From positions 62,001-126,000 of the forward strand of contig NZ_ULHE01000002.1 in assembly GCF_900519355.1 (NCBI RefSeq): 64,000 bases of DNA, given 5' to 3'. Shown here piece after piece: positions 30,021 through 38,802 of the stretch (the stretch's first letter is position 1; the number at the start of each line of letters is the position of its first letter). Under the pieces are notes generated by a model, which did no database searches, was not told where the DNA came from, and was given only the letters and a program-made list of their open reading frames with translations. The position numbers were made by a program, and so were the translations under genes. Source of the stretch: Corynebacterium lactis. Its GTDB lineage: Bacteria; Actinomycetota; Actinomycetes; Mycobacteriales; Mycobacteriaceae.

Positions 30021-32246
30021 ATGTCTGATACTCCGCCAACTTCACAGGGGCCGGCGACGGGAGGGTCTGCTCGAAGCGAGCAGACCCCCGTCGCTCGCCC
30101 CTCGGCGAGGCCTAATGCCAAGGTAACGGAGCGCCGTTCGCAGCCCATTACGCACGCGACGCGGCCAGCAAAGGTAGCCGAGCCCGACGTTAACTGGCCG
30201 GTGTTCATCGCCTCCGGCGTCGGCATTATCGCCATCGCTATGTGGGCAATCTTCGCCCGCGAGAACGCCGCCGACACCCTGGCCGGCGTCGTCGCCTGGG
30301 TGTCCAAGAACTTCGGCTGGTTCTACATCGTGACAGCCACGGCCGCGGTGCTGTTCATGCTCTACATCGCGATCGCCCGCACGGGCCATATCAAGCTGGG
30401 GCCCGATCATGCGAAGCCGCAGTTCGGCCTCTTCTCCTGGGCCTCAATGCTCTTTGCCGCCGGCATCGGCATCGACCTGCTCTTCTTCTCCGTCGCGGAG
30501 CCGGTCGCCCAGTTCTACGGTCCGCCGACAGGCGATGCCGAGACCGTCGAGGCCGCCCGCCAGGCCGTCGTGTTCACCCTGTTCCACTACGGTGTCACCG
30601 GCTGGGCCCTCTACGCCCTGATGGGCATGGCGTTCGGCTACTTCGCCTACCGCCTGAATATGCCCCTGACCATCCGTTCCGCGCTGTACCCGATTATCGG
30701 CAAGCGCATCCACGGCCCCGCCGGCGACGCCGTCGAGATCGCCGCGATGCTCGGCACCGTCTTCGGTGTCGCGACGTCGCTGGGTATTGGCGTCGTCCAG
30801 CTCAACTACGGCCTGCGCGTGCTCTTCGGAGTGGACGAGAACATCACCTGGCAGATCGCCCTGATCGTCCTCGCTGTTGTGATCGCCACGGCGTCGGCGG
30901 TGTCGGGCGTGGACAAGGGCATTCGCCGCCTCTCCGAGATCAACGTCGGCCTGGCCATCGCCCTGATGCTCTACATCCTGCTGACCGGCCGCACCGCGTT
31001 CCTCTTCGACGCGCTGGTGATGAACGTCGGCGAGTACGTCTCGAAGTTCCCGTCGATGACCATGGACACCTACGCGTTCTCGGACGCGCAGGAGTGGCTG
31101 AACGCCTGGACCCTGTTCTTCTGGGCCTGGTGGGTGGCCTGGGCGCCGTTCGTCGGCCTGTTCCTGGCCCGCATTTCACGCGGCCGCAGCCTGCGTCAGT
31201 TCGTCGTCGGTACGATGACCATTCCTTTCCTTTTCGTCCTGATGTGGGTGTCCGTGTTCGGCAACTCCGCGCTGGACCTGGTCATGCACGGCGACTCCAC
31301 CTTCGGCAAGACCGCCTTGGAGCACCCGGAGCGCGCCTTCTACCTGCTGTTGGAGCAGTACCCGGCGCCGATGATGGTCGCGGCCATCGCGTCCCTGATC
31401 GGCCTGCTGCTCTACATCACCTCGGCCGACTCGGCCGCGCTGGTGATGAGTAACTTCACCTCGAAGATCACCGACACGCAGCAGGACGGCAAGATCTGGA
31501 CCCGTATTTTCTGGGCCGTGGTCGTCGGCGTGCTCACCGTCGCCATGCTCTATGTGGATGGCATTACGACGCTGCAGTCGGCTACCATCGTCATGGGCCT
31601 GCCGTTCGCGTTCGTGATTTATCTGATCATGTACGGCCTGTTTAAGTCGCTGCGCCTCGAGCTGTTGCAACGGGCGTCGACACGCCGCGCCATGCATGGC
31701 GCGATGTCGGGCCGCGCGGCGGAGGGTGAGCCGGGCGAGTGGCGTCGGCGCCTGACTCGTTCCATGTCCTTCCCGGCAGGCAAGCAGGTCCAGCGCCACC
31801 TGGACGAGGTCGTGGAACCGGCGCTGGTCCAGGTGGCCGAGGCGATCCGAGAGCGCGGCGGCACGGTCGAGCTGCACCGCGAGACCGTCGAGGACCTCGG
31901 AATAGATCAGCTGGACCTCAACGTTGCCTTTGGTGATGAGCGTGACTTCCGCTACCAGGTGTACCCGGTCGAGCATCTGACTCCGTCGTTCGCCGGCCTG
32001 ATCCACCTGGATAGTGACGCTGATCGTTATTACTACCGACTCGAGGTCTTCACGTTGACCGGCTCCCTGGGCTATGACGTCTACGGCTACACCCAGGAGC
32101 AGCTGATTTCCGACGTGCTGGATCTCTACGAGCGGCACATGGAGTTCCTGCACATGCAGGCTGATCTCCCGGGCACCTCTGATATGTCCGACAATGCTGA
32201 CCCCGTCCGCGAATGGTCTGATGACTACTCCAAGGAGGATTCCTAA
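30021..32246 (+). CDS. betT: BCCT-family choline/betaine transporter
   Basis: Inner-membrane secondary transporter of 741 residues with about 12 helices between residues 65 and 545 and a long hydrophilic C-terminal domain of about 190 residues, as in high-affinity BetT. The BCCT signature FFWAWWVAWAPFVGLFLARISRGR is present. The N-terminal 50 residues are polar. The C-terminal domain suggests osmoregulated activity, as known for BetP and BetT. It is followed directly by betB (the stop TAA abuts the ATG), so uptake and oxidation of choline are coupled. The exact substrate (choline or betaine) is inferred from the operon. Confidence 0.92.
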   Translation: MSDTPPTSQGPATGGSARSEQTPVARPSARPNAKVTERRSQPITHATRPAKVAEPDVNWPVFIASGVGIIAIAMWAIFARENAADTLAGVVAWVSKNFGWFYIVTATAAVLFMLYIAIARTGHIKLGPDHAKPQFGLFSWASMLFAAGIGIDLLFFSVAEPVAQFYGPPTGDAETVEAARQAVVFTLFHYGVTGWALYALMGMAFGYFAYRLNMPLTIRSALYPIIGKRIHGPAGDAVEIAAMLGTVFGVATSLGIGVVQLNYGLRVLFGVDENITWQIALIVLAVVIATASAVSGVDKGIRRLSEINVGLAIALMLYILLTGRTAFLFDALVMNVGEYVSKFPSMTMDTYAFSDAQEWLNAWTLFFWAWWVAWAPFVGLFLARISRGRSLRQFVVGTMTIPFLFVLMWVSVFGNSALDLVMHGDSTFGKTALEHPERAFYLLLEQYPAPMMVAAIASLIGLLLYITSADSAALVMSNFTSKITDTQQDGKIWTRIFWAVVVGVLTVAMLYVDGITTLQSATIVMGLPFAFVIYLIMYGLFKSLRLELLQRASTRRAMHGAMSGRAAEGEPGEWRRRLTRSMSFPAGKQVQRHLDEVVEPALVQVAEAIRERGGTVELHRETVEDLGIDQLDLNVAFGDERDFRYQVYPVEHLTPSFAGLIHLDSDADRYYYRLEVFTLTGSLGYDVYGYTQEQLISDVLDLYERHMEFLHMQADLPGTSDMSDNADPVREWSDDYSKEDS

Positions 32247-33815
32247 ATGACTTTTAAGCCTTCGACTACCGACAAGGCCCTCGCGCCCGAGACCGCCAAG
32301 TCCCACGAAGGCGCGGCCACGCTGTTTATCGACGGCGCCTGGTCCGCAGCTGCTGCCGGTGGCACCCGCACCATCGAGTGTCCGGCCGACCGCTCGTTTG
32401 TCGCCGAGGTCGCGGAGGCCGACGCCTCCGACACCGAGCGCGCCATCGCCGCCGCCGACGCCGCTTTCCGACGCACCGGCGAGGGCTCCTGGGCGTCCTG
32501 GACCACCGCGCAGCGCGGTCAGCTGGTTCTCGATATTGCGGATGCGATTCGCCAGCGCAAGGAGGAGTTCGCGTGGGCTGAGGCGATGGACACCGGCAAG
32601 CGACTGCCGGAGTCGGCCGCCGATATGGACGACATCATCGCCTGCTTCGAGTACTTCGGGAAGCTGGCCGGCAACGACGCCGGCCGTTTGGTCGACGCGA
32701 ACGACCCGAGCGTCGTCGCGCGCATCGTCCGCGAGCCGGTCGGCGTGTGCGGCCTGATCACGCCGTGGAATTACCCGCTGCTGCAGGTGGCGTGGAAGGT
32801 CGCGCCCTGCCTGGCGGCAGGCAACACCTTCGTGTTGAAGCCGGCGGAGCTGACCCCGCACACCGCCATCCTGCTGATGCACGTCATCGACGAGCTGGGC
32901 GTTCCGGCGGGCGTCGCGAACCTGGTCACCGGTGCGGGTGCCGGTGCGGGTGCGCCGCTGTCCTCGGATCCGCGCATCAACATGGTCTCCTTCACCGGTG
33001 GCCTGGCAACGGGCCGCATCATCGCCGGTGAGGCCGCGAAGTCCGTGAAGAAGGTCGCCCTCGAGCTGGGTGGCAAGAACCCGAACATTATCTTCGCCGA
33101 TGCGGACTACGAGGCCGCGCTGGACAACGCCCTGAACGCCGCATTCCTGCACTCCGGTCAGGTGTGCTCCGCGGGTGCGCGCCTTGTCGTTGAGGAGTCC
33201 ATCGCCGAGAAGTTCGTCGATGACCTGGTGGAGCGCGCAGGCCACATCAAGCTCGGCGGCCCGCTGGACGAGCAGGCCGAGACCGGTGCCCTGATCTCCA
33301 AGCAGCACCTGGACAAGGTCGCGGGCTACGTCGACCGCGCCCGTGAGCAGGGCGCCCGCATCCGCGTCGGCGGCGAGATCGCCACCGGCCCGACCGCGGA
33401 CGGCTCCGGCTCGCTGGCCGACGGCTACTTCTACCCGCCGACCGTCATCGACCAGGTCAGCCGCGAGATGGACTGCGTCCACGATGAGGCCTTCGGCCCA
33501 GTCGTGACCGTGGAGACTTTCCGCACCGAGGAGGAGGCCATCGCGATCGGCAACGACACCGAGTACGGCCTGGCCGGTGCGGTGTGGACGTCGGATAGAG
33601 GTGTGGCGGAACGCGTCTCCCGCGCCCTGCGCCACGGCACGGTGTGGATCAACGACTTCGGCCCGTACCTGCCGCAGGCGGAGTGGGGCGGCTTCGGCCA
33701 GTCCGGCATCGGCCGCGAGCTGGGCCCGACCGGCCTGGAGGAGTACACCGAGGCCAAGCTGGTCTACGAAAACACCACCCCGGCGGTCACCGGCTGGTTT
33801 GAGGACCGCCGCTAG
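32247..33815 (+). CDS. betB: Betaine-aldehyde dehydrogenase
   Basis: NAD(P)-dependent aldehyde dehydrogenase of 522 residues that would convert betaine aldehyde to glycine betaine. Visible landmarks are PWNYPLLQVAWKVAPCLAAGN, the general-base Glu in ALELGGKNPNIIF (about 273) and the catalytic Cys in HSGQVCSAGARL (about 306). GGAGG inside the end of betT is its ribosome site. Together with the divergent betA it completes the choline-to-betaine pathway. The family is broad, so the substrate rests mainly on neighbours. Confidence 0.93.
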   Translation: MTFKPSTTDKALAPETAKSHEGAATLFIDGAWSAAAAGGTRTIECPADRSFVAEVAEADASDTERAIAAADAAFRRTGEGSWASWTTAQRGQLVLDIADAIRQRKEEFAWAEAMDTGKRLPESAADMDDIIACFEYFGKLAGNDAGRLVDANDPSVVARIVREPVGVCGLITPWNYPLLQVAWKVAPCLAAGNTFVLKPAELTPHTAILLMHVIDELGVPAGVANLVTGAGAGAGAPLSSDPRINMVSFTGGLATGRIIAGEAAKSVKKVALELGGKNPNIIFADADYEAALDNALNAAFLHSGQVCSAGARLVVEESIAEKFVDDLVERAGHIKLGGPLDEQAETGALISKQHLDKVAGYVDRAREQGARIRVGGEIATGPTADGSGSLADGYFYPPTVIDQVSREMDCVHDEAFGPVVTVETFRTEEEAIAIGNDTEYGLAGAVWTSDRGVAERVSRALRHGTVWINDFGPYLPQAEWGGFGQSGIGRELGPTGLEEYTEAKLVYENTTPAVTGWFEDRR

Positions 33816-33887
33816 GGGCGCTGGGCGCGGCGTCGGCGATAACCGCGGGGGAATGGGGGCGCGGTATCGCCGTCATGGGCGTGGCTA

Positions 33888-33905
33888 GCCGTTATACTCT
33901 CCGAA
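33888..33905 (+). promoter_or_regulatory. Candidate promoter of the phosphatidylcholine synthase gene
   Basis: TTATACT around 33892-33898 is a good -10 box about 60 bases before the GTG at 33959. It supports a start downstream of the longer open frame and a transcript at least partly independent of betT-betB. Confidence 0.5.
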
Positions 33906-33958
33906 GATTCATACTGCTTTACGCACATCCGACGCCCGCATCAGACGAAAGATTTTCC

Positions 33959-34750
33959 GTGCCCACTTCTGCCCAGTCCCCAAGCCCTTCCTCTTCTGAG
34001 CCACTCGGTCAAGGGGGCGTGGCGGAGACCTTCACCACGGCACAGAAAGCGATTGCGTGGGGAGTCCACGCCTTTACGCTCAGTGGCCTGGTGTGGGCGA
34101 CGCTGGCGGTCGTGGCGCTGCTGGATAACCAGCCGCACTGGATGTGGTTCTGGCTGGGTATCGCGCTGATCGTCGACGGCGTCGACGGCAACCTGGCCCG
34201 AAAGTTCCGGGTCAAGGAGGTCATTAGCTGGTTCTCCGGAACGGTGGTCGACCACGTGGTGGACTACCTGACCTGGACCGCGATCCCGGTGCTGTTCATG
34301 GTGATGTACCTGCCGCTGGGGCCGCGCCCGCTGGCAATCCTCCTGGCCATTGTGGTGCTGGTGTCGTCGATGTTCTGCTACGCCAACGAGGCCGCTAAGT
34401 CGCGCGATAACTACTTTGTCGGCTTCCCGGCAGCCTGGAATATCGTGGCCGTGCTGCTGTGGGTCTGGGAGGCCCCGCTGGCGGTCTGCATCGCCGCCAT
34501 CGTGATCTTCAGCGTGATGACGCTGGTCCCGCTGCACTACACGCACCCCTTCCGCGTCGAGCGCGGCAAGGTCGGAAATATCGTCGCGACGTTCATCTGG
34601 ATCGTCACCACGGGTCTGCTCATCGCCAGCTTGCCGACGCCGCCGGCGTGGATCTCCTACACCGCCGAGTACACGCTGGTGGTCGTGAATGTCCTGGCGG
34701 GCGCCTGGCTGGTTGTCGGCGGCATCCGCCGCTCCTGGACAGGCCGCTAG
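33959..34750 (+). CDS. pcs: Phosphatidylcholine synthase (CDP-alcohol phosphatidyltransferase)
   Basis: Membrane enzyme condensing CDP-diacylglycerol with choline to phosphatidylcholine. The 263-residue protein has about eight helices and the CDP-alcohol motif in DGVDGNLARKF followed by FSGTVVDHVVDYL (about 72-102), with the spacing and the HYTHPFRVER motif seen in Pcs proteins. GTG 33959 fits the -10 box upstream. Its position directly after the choline importer and betB supports choline as substrate. The stop overlaps the convergent neighbour's stop by a few bases (34747-34750). An alternative is another CDP-alcohol transferase. Confidence 0.85.
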   Translation: MPTSAQSPSPSSSEPLGQGGVAETFTTAQKAIAWGVHAFTLSGLVWATLAVVALLDNQPHWMWFWLGIALIVDGVDGNLARKFRVKEVISWFSGTVVDHVVDYLTWTAIPVLFMVMYLPLGPRPLAILLAIVVLVSSMFCYANEAAKSRDNYFVGFPAAWNIVAVLLWVWEAPLAVCIAAIVIFSVMTLVPLHYTHPFRVERGKVGNIVATFIWIVTTGLLIASLPTPPAWISYTAEYTLVVVNVLAGAWLVVGGIRRSWTGR

Positions 34751-35823
34751 GCCGATTCCGGATAGTCGCAGCGTCGCCGCCCGCAGGGGCGGCCTTCGTA
34801 TATCGAGCCCCTGATGACCTCGCGGACCACCCGGTCGCGCAGCCAGCGGGCGTATTCGATGAGGAAGGCCGCCAGAATCATTGCGCCGACGAAGACGTTG
34901 ACCCACGGCGGGTAGCCCCTGCCGTAGTACCAGAAGTAGATGTAGGGCGATACGAAGGTTACGAGCGTGACCACGAGGCCCATCATTCTTCGCCAGATGC
35001 TGTGGCCGGCGAACATCTCGACGATTCCCCAGGTGTAGGGGATTGCCGTCACGATGTCGATGGTCCACAGCACCCACACCTTGCCGTGGAAGCCGGGGAC
35101 GAAGACGACTGGCAGCGCGCGCAGAGACGAGTAGAGCAGCACGATGAGGTAGGCGATGACCTTCGGGTTGGACAGGAATCGCCAGATGGCGTTGCGCTCG
35201 ATCAGGTCGGTGCCGATTGCCCGCAGCGCGTGGAGGTTCTTCCGCCGCATGATGAGCGTGTCCGTGCCGTCGAGCAGGTAGGCGAGGAGACGCTGCTGCT
35301 GTGGGGTGCCGTGGGCCCACTCCTGAATTAGCGTCGTCGGGGACAGCGCGATAGGAACCAGGGGCTCGCCGTGGAAGCGGACTGCGTCAGGGGCGTGCTC
35401 ATCGGTGTGGATTGCTAGGCCGACCTGGTGGACCACGTTCGCGCCCAGGATCTCCTTGATCTTCGCAACGTCGCCTTCGGGCACGGAGCTAAGCCAGAGG
35501 ACCTGGCGCTTCGTGGCCGCGAACTGTAGTGCGGTGCCGAGGGCCTCGGCGGCGTCGTCAATTGCGAAGAACTGCTCGGGTGTGGTGTGAGCGATGGCGC
35601 GCAGGCTGTCGATGATGACGACGTTTTTGGCGTTGAGATCCCCCAGTCGCGACACCTCCGCGATGGCCAGGATCTTGTCCGGGTCGATGGCGTAGGTGTG
35701 CGTAAAGGGCAGGTCGACGATGGAGCGGAAGGCGAGGGCTCGCTTCGTGGCCGAGAGGGGGAGTTTTTGGCTGCTCACAACTTTCCAGATTGCCACAAAG
35801 TGAAAGCTCGCGGGGTTTTTCAC
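34747..35823 (-). CDS. Unrecognised protein with C-terminal membrane helices
   Basis: A 358-residue protein I cannot name. The N-terminal about 230 residues are soluble, with alpha/beta character (KNVVIIDSLRAIAHTTPEQFF, RQVLWLSSVPEGDVAKIKEIL). Three or four hydrophobic segments follow (VIAYLIVLLYSSLRALPVVFVPG, WTIDIVTAIPYTWGIVEMF, VNVFVGAMILAAFLIEY), then a basic tail with CGRRRC. The start is uncertain: GTG 35823 opens the frame, while an internal GTG near 35778 has GGAAAG upstream. It is convergent with pcs and divergent from the thiosulfate transporter across a G-rich spacer. Confidence 0.7.
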   Translation of the reverse strand: MKNPASFHFVAIWKVVSSQKLPLSATKRALAFRSIVDLPFTHTYAIDPDKILAIAEVSRLGDLNAKNVVIIDSLRAIAHTTPEQFFAIDDAAEALGTALQFAATKRQVLWLSSVPEGDVAKIKEILGANVVHQVGLAIHTDEHAPDAVRFHGEPLVPIALSPTTLIQEWAHGTPQQQRLLAYLLDGTDTLIMRRKNLHALRAIGTDLIERNAIWRFLSNPKVIAYLIVLLYSSLRALPVVFVPGFHGKVWVLWTIDIVTAIPYTWGIVEMFAGHSIWRRMMGLVVTLVTFVSPYIYFWYYGRGYPPWVNVFVGAMILAAFLIEYARWLRDRVVREVIRGSIYEGRPCGRRRCDYPESA

Positions 35824-36164
35824 ACCGTGCAGCGAATAGGCAGGGGTGGGGTTTCGGCGGGGCCGGGAGGGGTATTGCGGGGCTGTGGAGGGGCTGTGGC
35901 GGGGCTGTGACGGGGATTGGGGGACTCGTATCGAGACTCGGGAGGGGTCGGGAGTGGAGATGCAATGACGACGTATAAGTACGGTGCGGTCTGTTCAGTT
36001 TTAGGGGAGTTCGGCTATCAAGGTTGGACTTTTACATGTATATCGCGTAACTTCTCTCAGGTATTAGATAGACAGGTCTGTTCATAAAGTGGATGGGCTC
36101 GCCACTAGAACCGCATAAATAGCACACCGTTAAAACACCCAGAGAACACGAGGAGAGCATTGCC
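35824..36164. promoter_or_regulatory. Divergent control region with G-run cluster and direct repeat
   Basis: No gene is supported in 341 bases. Part one (35842-35930) is extremely G-rich on the plus strand, including three 11-bp units GGGGCTGTGGA/GGGGCTGTGGC/GGGGCTGTGAC (35879-35911) and about ten G-runs. Part two is AT-rich and holds two copies of GGTCTGTTCA (35988-35997, 36075-36084); the second belongs to TAGACAGGTCTGTTCA, which partly resembles the McbR sulfur-regulator site (TAGAC-N6-GTCTA). GAGGAGAG is the ribosome site of the transporter gene. Confidence 0.5.
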
Positions 36165-37673
36165 ATGTTGATTTCCGGTCTGGCGCTGGGCGCCGTACTC
36201 GGCTACGTGATGCAGCGCGGGCGCTTCTGCGTCACGGGCTTCCTGCGCGACATCTTTACCCAGCGCAGCTGGCGAGGCTTCGTCGCCCTGCTAATCGTTA
36301 TCTCCGTCCACGCCGTCGGCCTGGCGGCGCTGACCAGTGGCGGCATTATTACCCCGAAGTACAGCGAGCTGGCACCAATCGCCGTCATCGTCGGCGGCCT
36401 CGTCTTCGGTATCGGCATCGTCCTGGCGGGCGGCTGCGCCTCCGGCACCTGGTACCGCTCCGGCGAGGGCCTAATCGGCTCCTGGATTGCCCTGGTCTTC
36501 TACGGCCTGTCCGCCGCCGCGATGAAGACCGGCGCTCTGACCGGCGTCAACGAGGCGCTGAAGTCCCAGACTGTGGGGCTGACCAGCATCCACGCCTCGC
36601 TGGGTATTAGCGTCTGGCCGCTGGCGATCGCATTGACCGCGCTGACCGCATTCCTGGCCGTGCGATTCCTGCGCGAGGAGTTCTCCGGGCCGAAGCCGGC
36701 GAAGCTGGCCGCCCGCAAGTCCGGTCTGGCGCACATCCTCGCCGAGAAGCCGTGGCATGTGTACTCCACCGCGGTTGCCGTCGGTGTGCTGGGCGTCATC
36801 GCCTGGCCGCTGTCCGCCGCGACCGGCCGCAACGACGGCCTGGGCATCACCACCCCGTCCGCGAACCTGACTAACTTCGTCGTCACCGGTAACGCCGCCA
36901 AGCTCGACTGGGGTGTGCTCCTGGTCCTCGGCATCCTGGTCGGCTCCTTCGTCGCTGCGAAGGCATCCGGCGAGTTCCGCCTGCGCGTGCCCGACGCTAC
37001 TCAGGGCGCCCGCTCCGTCGTCGGCGGCATCTTCATGGGCGTCGGCGCCGCATGGGCCGGCGGCTGCACCGTCGGCAACGGTATGGTCCAGACCTCGCTG
37101 TTTAGCTACCAGGGCTGGCTGGCGCTGGCCTCCATCGCCGCCGGTGTGGGCATCGCCGCGAAGATCTGGCTGAAGCCGTCCGCGCCGGCTGCCACCGCTC
37201 GCACTGTCGCTCGCACCACCTCTTCCGCCGCTACCGCCCAGGCCGCCCCGCTTTCCGACGCCACCGACGCCCCCGTCGATAGCGTCTCCCTGGGCTCCGT
37301 TGACGTGGCCGGTTCCTCGGCGGTTCCGGCGGCCCCGGCAGCCCCGGCAGGTGCCGTGCCCGCTGGCTTTGCGGTGGCGCCGGTCGCGCTGCTGGACCGT
37401 GTCGTCGGCAAGCAGGAGGGCGGCAAGCTGACGCCGCTGGGTGACGGGCGCTACGAGCTCGATACCGTCGGAGCGGTGTGCCCATTCCCGCTGATTGAGG
37501 CGAAGGACGCGATCGGCAAGATCGAGGTCGGCGAGGAGCTGGTGATTCCATTCGACTGCACCCAGGCGACCGACGCGATCCCGCGCTGGGCCGCCAAGGA
37601 CGGCCACGAGGTCACGAATTTCGAGCAGACCGACGAGGCCGGCTGGGTCATCTCGATCAAGCGCGGCAAGTAG
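36165..37673 (+). CDS. Thiosulfate transporter (YeeE/YedE, TsuA) fused to a TusA-like sulfur-carrier domain
   Basis: Inner-membrane sulfur importer of 502 residues. Residues 1-335 are the YeeE/YedE fold, with the conserved Cys residues of TsuA: Cys22 in RGRFC, Cys91 in AGGCASGTWYR and Cys301 in AGGCTVGNG. A Thr/Ala/Pro-rich linker follows (about 336-425), then a TusA/SirA domain from about 430 with GAVCPFPLIEAKDAIGKI (Cys439) and a second Cys in VIPFDCTQATDA. In other bacteria tsuA and the TusA-like tsuB are often neighbouring genes, whereas here they form one chain, so imported sulfur could pass directly to the carrier Cys. An upstream half-match to McbR suggests sulfur control. The long divergent spacer and the next gene's own -10 suggest a single-gene unit. 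Confidence 0.92.
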   Translation: MLISGLALGAVLGYVMQRGRFCVTGFLRDIFTQRSWRGFVALLIVISVHAVGLAALTSGGIITPKYSELAPIAVIVGGLVFGIGIVLAGGCASGTWYRSGEGLIGSWIALVFYGLSAAAMKTGALTGVNEALKSQTVGLTSIHASLGISVWPLAIALTALTAFLAVRFLREEFSGPKPAKLAARKSGLAHILAEKPWHVYSTAVAVGVLGVIAWPLSAATGRNDGLGITTPSANLTNFVVTGNAAKLDWGVLLVLGILVGSFVAAKASGEFRLRVPDATQGARSVVGGIFMGVGAAWAGGCTVGNGMVQTSLFSYQGWLALASIAAGVGIAAKIWLKPSAPAATARTVARTTSSAATAQAAPLSDATDAPVDSVSLGSVDVAGSSAVPAAPAAPAGAVPAGFAVAPVALLDRVVGKQEGGKLTPLGDGRYELDTVGAVCPFPLIEAKDAIGKIEVGEELVIPFDCTQATDAIPRWAAKDGHEVTNFEQTDEAGWVISIKRGK

Positions 37674-37781
37674 GGGCTGCGGGCCGAGAGCTGTGGATGG
37701 AAGGCTCAGGACAGAAGGGCAGGACCTGCCGAACAAAGGAGTTCGTAAAAGTCTGGGCAATGTTGCATAGACTAGGCGGCT

Positions 37782-38783
37782 ATGGGGAATCCCTCCGACT
37801 CTCGTCCTGCCGCTTTCAGAGCTGAAGCTGGCGACCCGTGCTGTAGCGGGTCGTCACACACTGTGTCCCGTCGTGGTTTTCTCACGGCGGGGCTTTCGTT
37901 GTCGCTGGTGGGGCTGACGGAGCTCGTGGCTGGCTGCACCCTGCCGACGGGGAGTAATGGCCCAGTCAACGCCACGACGACAAGCAGCGTCGCCGGCGCT
38001 AGCGCAAAGTCGCCGGTCCCGGTTGTCCCGATAACGCCGATGGCGCCGCCGCCTCAGCAAGTGCCCGTCGGAAAGCCTCTGACTGCGGAGCTGATGGCGC
38101 GATACGGACACGCTGACGCGCACGCGTGGGGGCTCGACCTGCCGGGCATTGTGCGCAGTGTGGCTCCCGGGCCGAAGACGATTGCGCTGACCTTTGATGC
38201 GTGCGGAGGGCCGAGCGGTGCACAGGTGGACGAAGCCCTCATCGCGACGCTCGAGGAGCAGGGCGTGCCCGCGACGCTGTTTTGGAATAAGAGATGGATT
38301 CAGGCGAACCCGCGCCGGGCGCAGGAGCTTGCAGGAAACCCGCTGTTTCAGATTGAGAATCACGGGACCTCGCACAAGCCGCTGTCGGTCAATGGGCGCT
38401 CAGCGTACGGCATTTCTGGGACGGCCAATATCGCGGAGCTGGTCGACGAAATCGAGGGCAACCGCCAGTTCATGCGCGAATTCCTGGGCGTCGAATCGAA
38501 CTGGTTCCGCTCCGGAACCGCGCATTACGACGACATCGCATTGCGGATCGCGCACGATCTGGGCGTGTCGATCGCGGGCTTCGCCGTCAACGGCGACGCC
38601 GGTGCCACGCTTCCAGCGCCAGCAGTGACGAAGTCGCTAACGCACAGCAGCGCCGGGGCGATCGCGATTATGCACATGAATCAGCCTGGTCACGGCACCG
38701 CGGAGGGAGTCCGGGCGGCGATTCCACAGCTCCGGGCGGCGGGATTCACCTTCGTGAAATTGGGAGGCGCGCCACTGGGGTAG
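37782..38783 (+). CDS. Exported polysaccharide deacetylase (NodB family) with Tat-type lipoprotein signal
   Basis: Envelope NodB-fold carbohydrate deacetylase of 333 residues. SRRGFLTAG at about 29-37 is a Tat motif, and the hydrophobic stretch ends in LVAGC, a lipobox, so the protein is probably a Tat-exported lipoprotein. The NodB motifs are LTFDACGG (in place of the more usual TFDD), NHGTSHKPL as the His motif, and FRSGTAHYDD. The linker after the lipobox is Ser/Thr/Pro-rich. The likely substrate is peptidoglycan or another wall glycan. A TAGACT about 15 bases upstream of the ATG may be its -10, giving a near-leaderless transcript. Confidence 0.87.
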   Translation: MGNPSDSRPAAFRAEAGDPCCSGSSHTVSRRGFLTAGLSLSLVGLTELVAGCTLPTGSNGPVNATTTSSVAGASAKSPVPVVPITPMAPPPQQVPVGKPLTAELMARYGHADAHAWGLDLPGIVRSVAPGPKTIALTFDACGGPSGAQVDEALIATLEEQGVPATLFWNKRWIQANPRRAQELAGNPLFQIENHGTSHKPLSVNGRSAYGISGTANIAELVDEIEGNRQFMREFLGVESNWFRSGTAHYDDIALRIAHDLGVSIAGFAVNGDAGATLPAPAVTKSLTHSSAGAIAIMHMNQPGHGTAEGVRAAIPQLRAAGFTFVKLGGAPLG

Positions 38784-38802
38784 ACCGCTGGGTTTAGTTA
38801 GA

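Noticed and set aside
31176..33635. A long antisense frame of 819 codons over betT and betB
   Set aside because: It lies opposite two strong family members and its product is Val/Asp/Gly-rich without recognisable motifs, typical of codon-bias shadows in GC-rich DNA.
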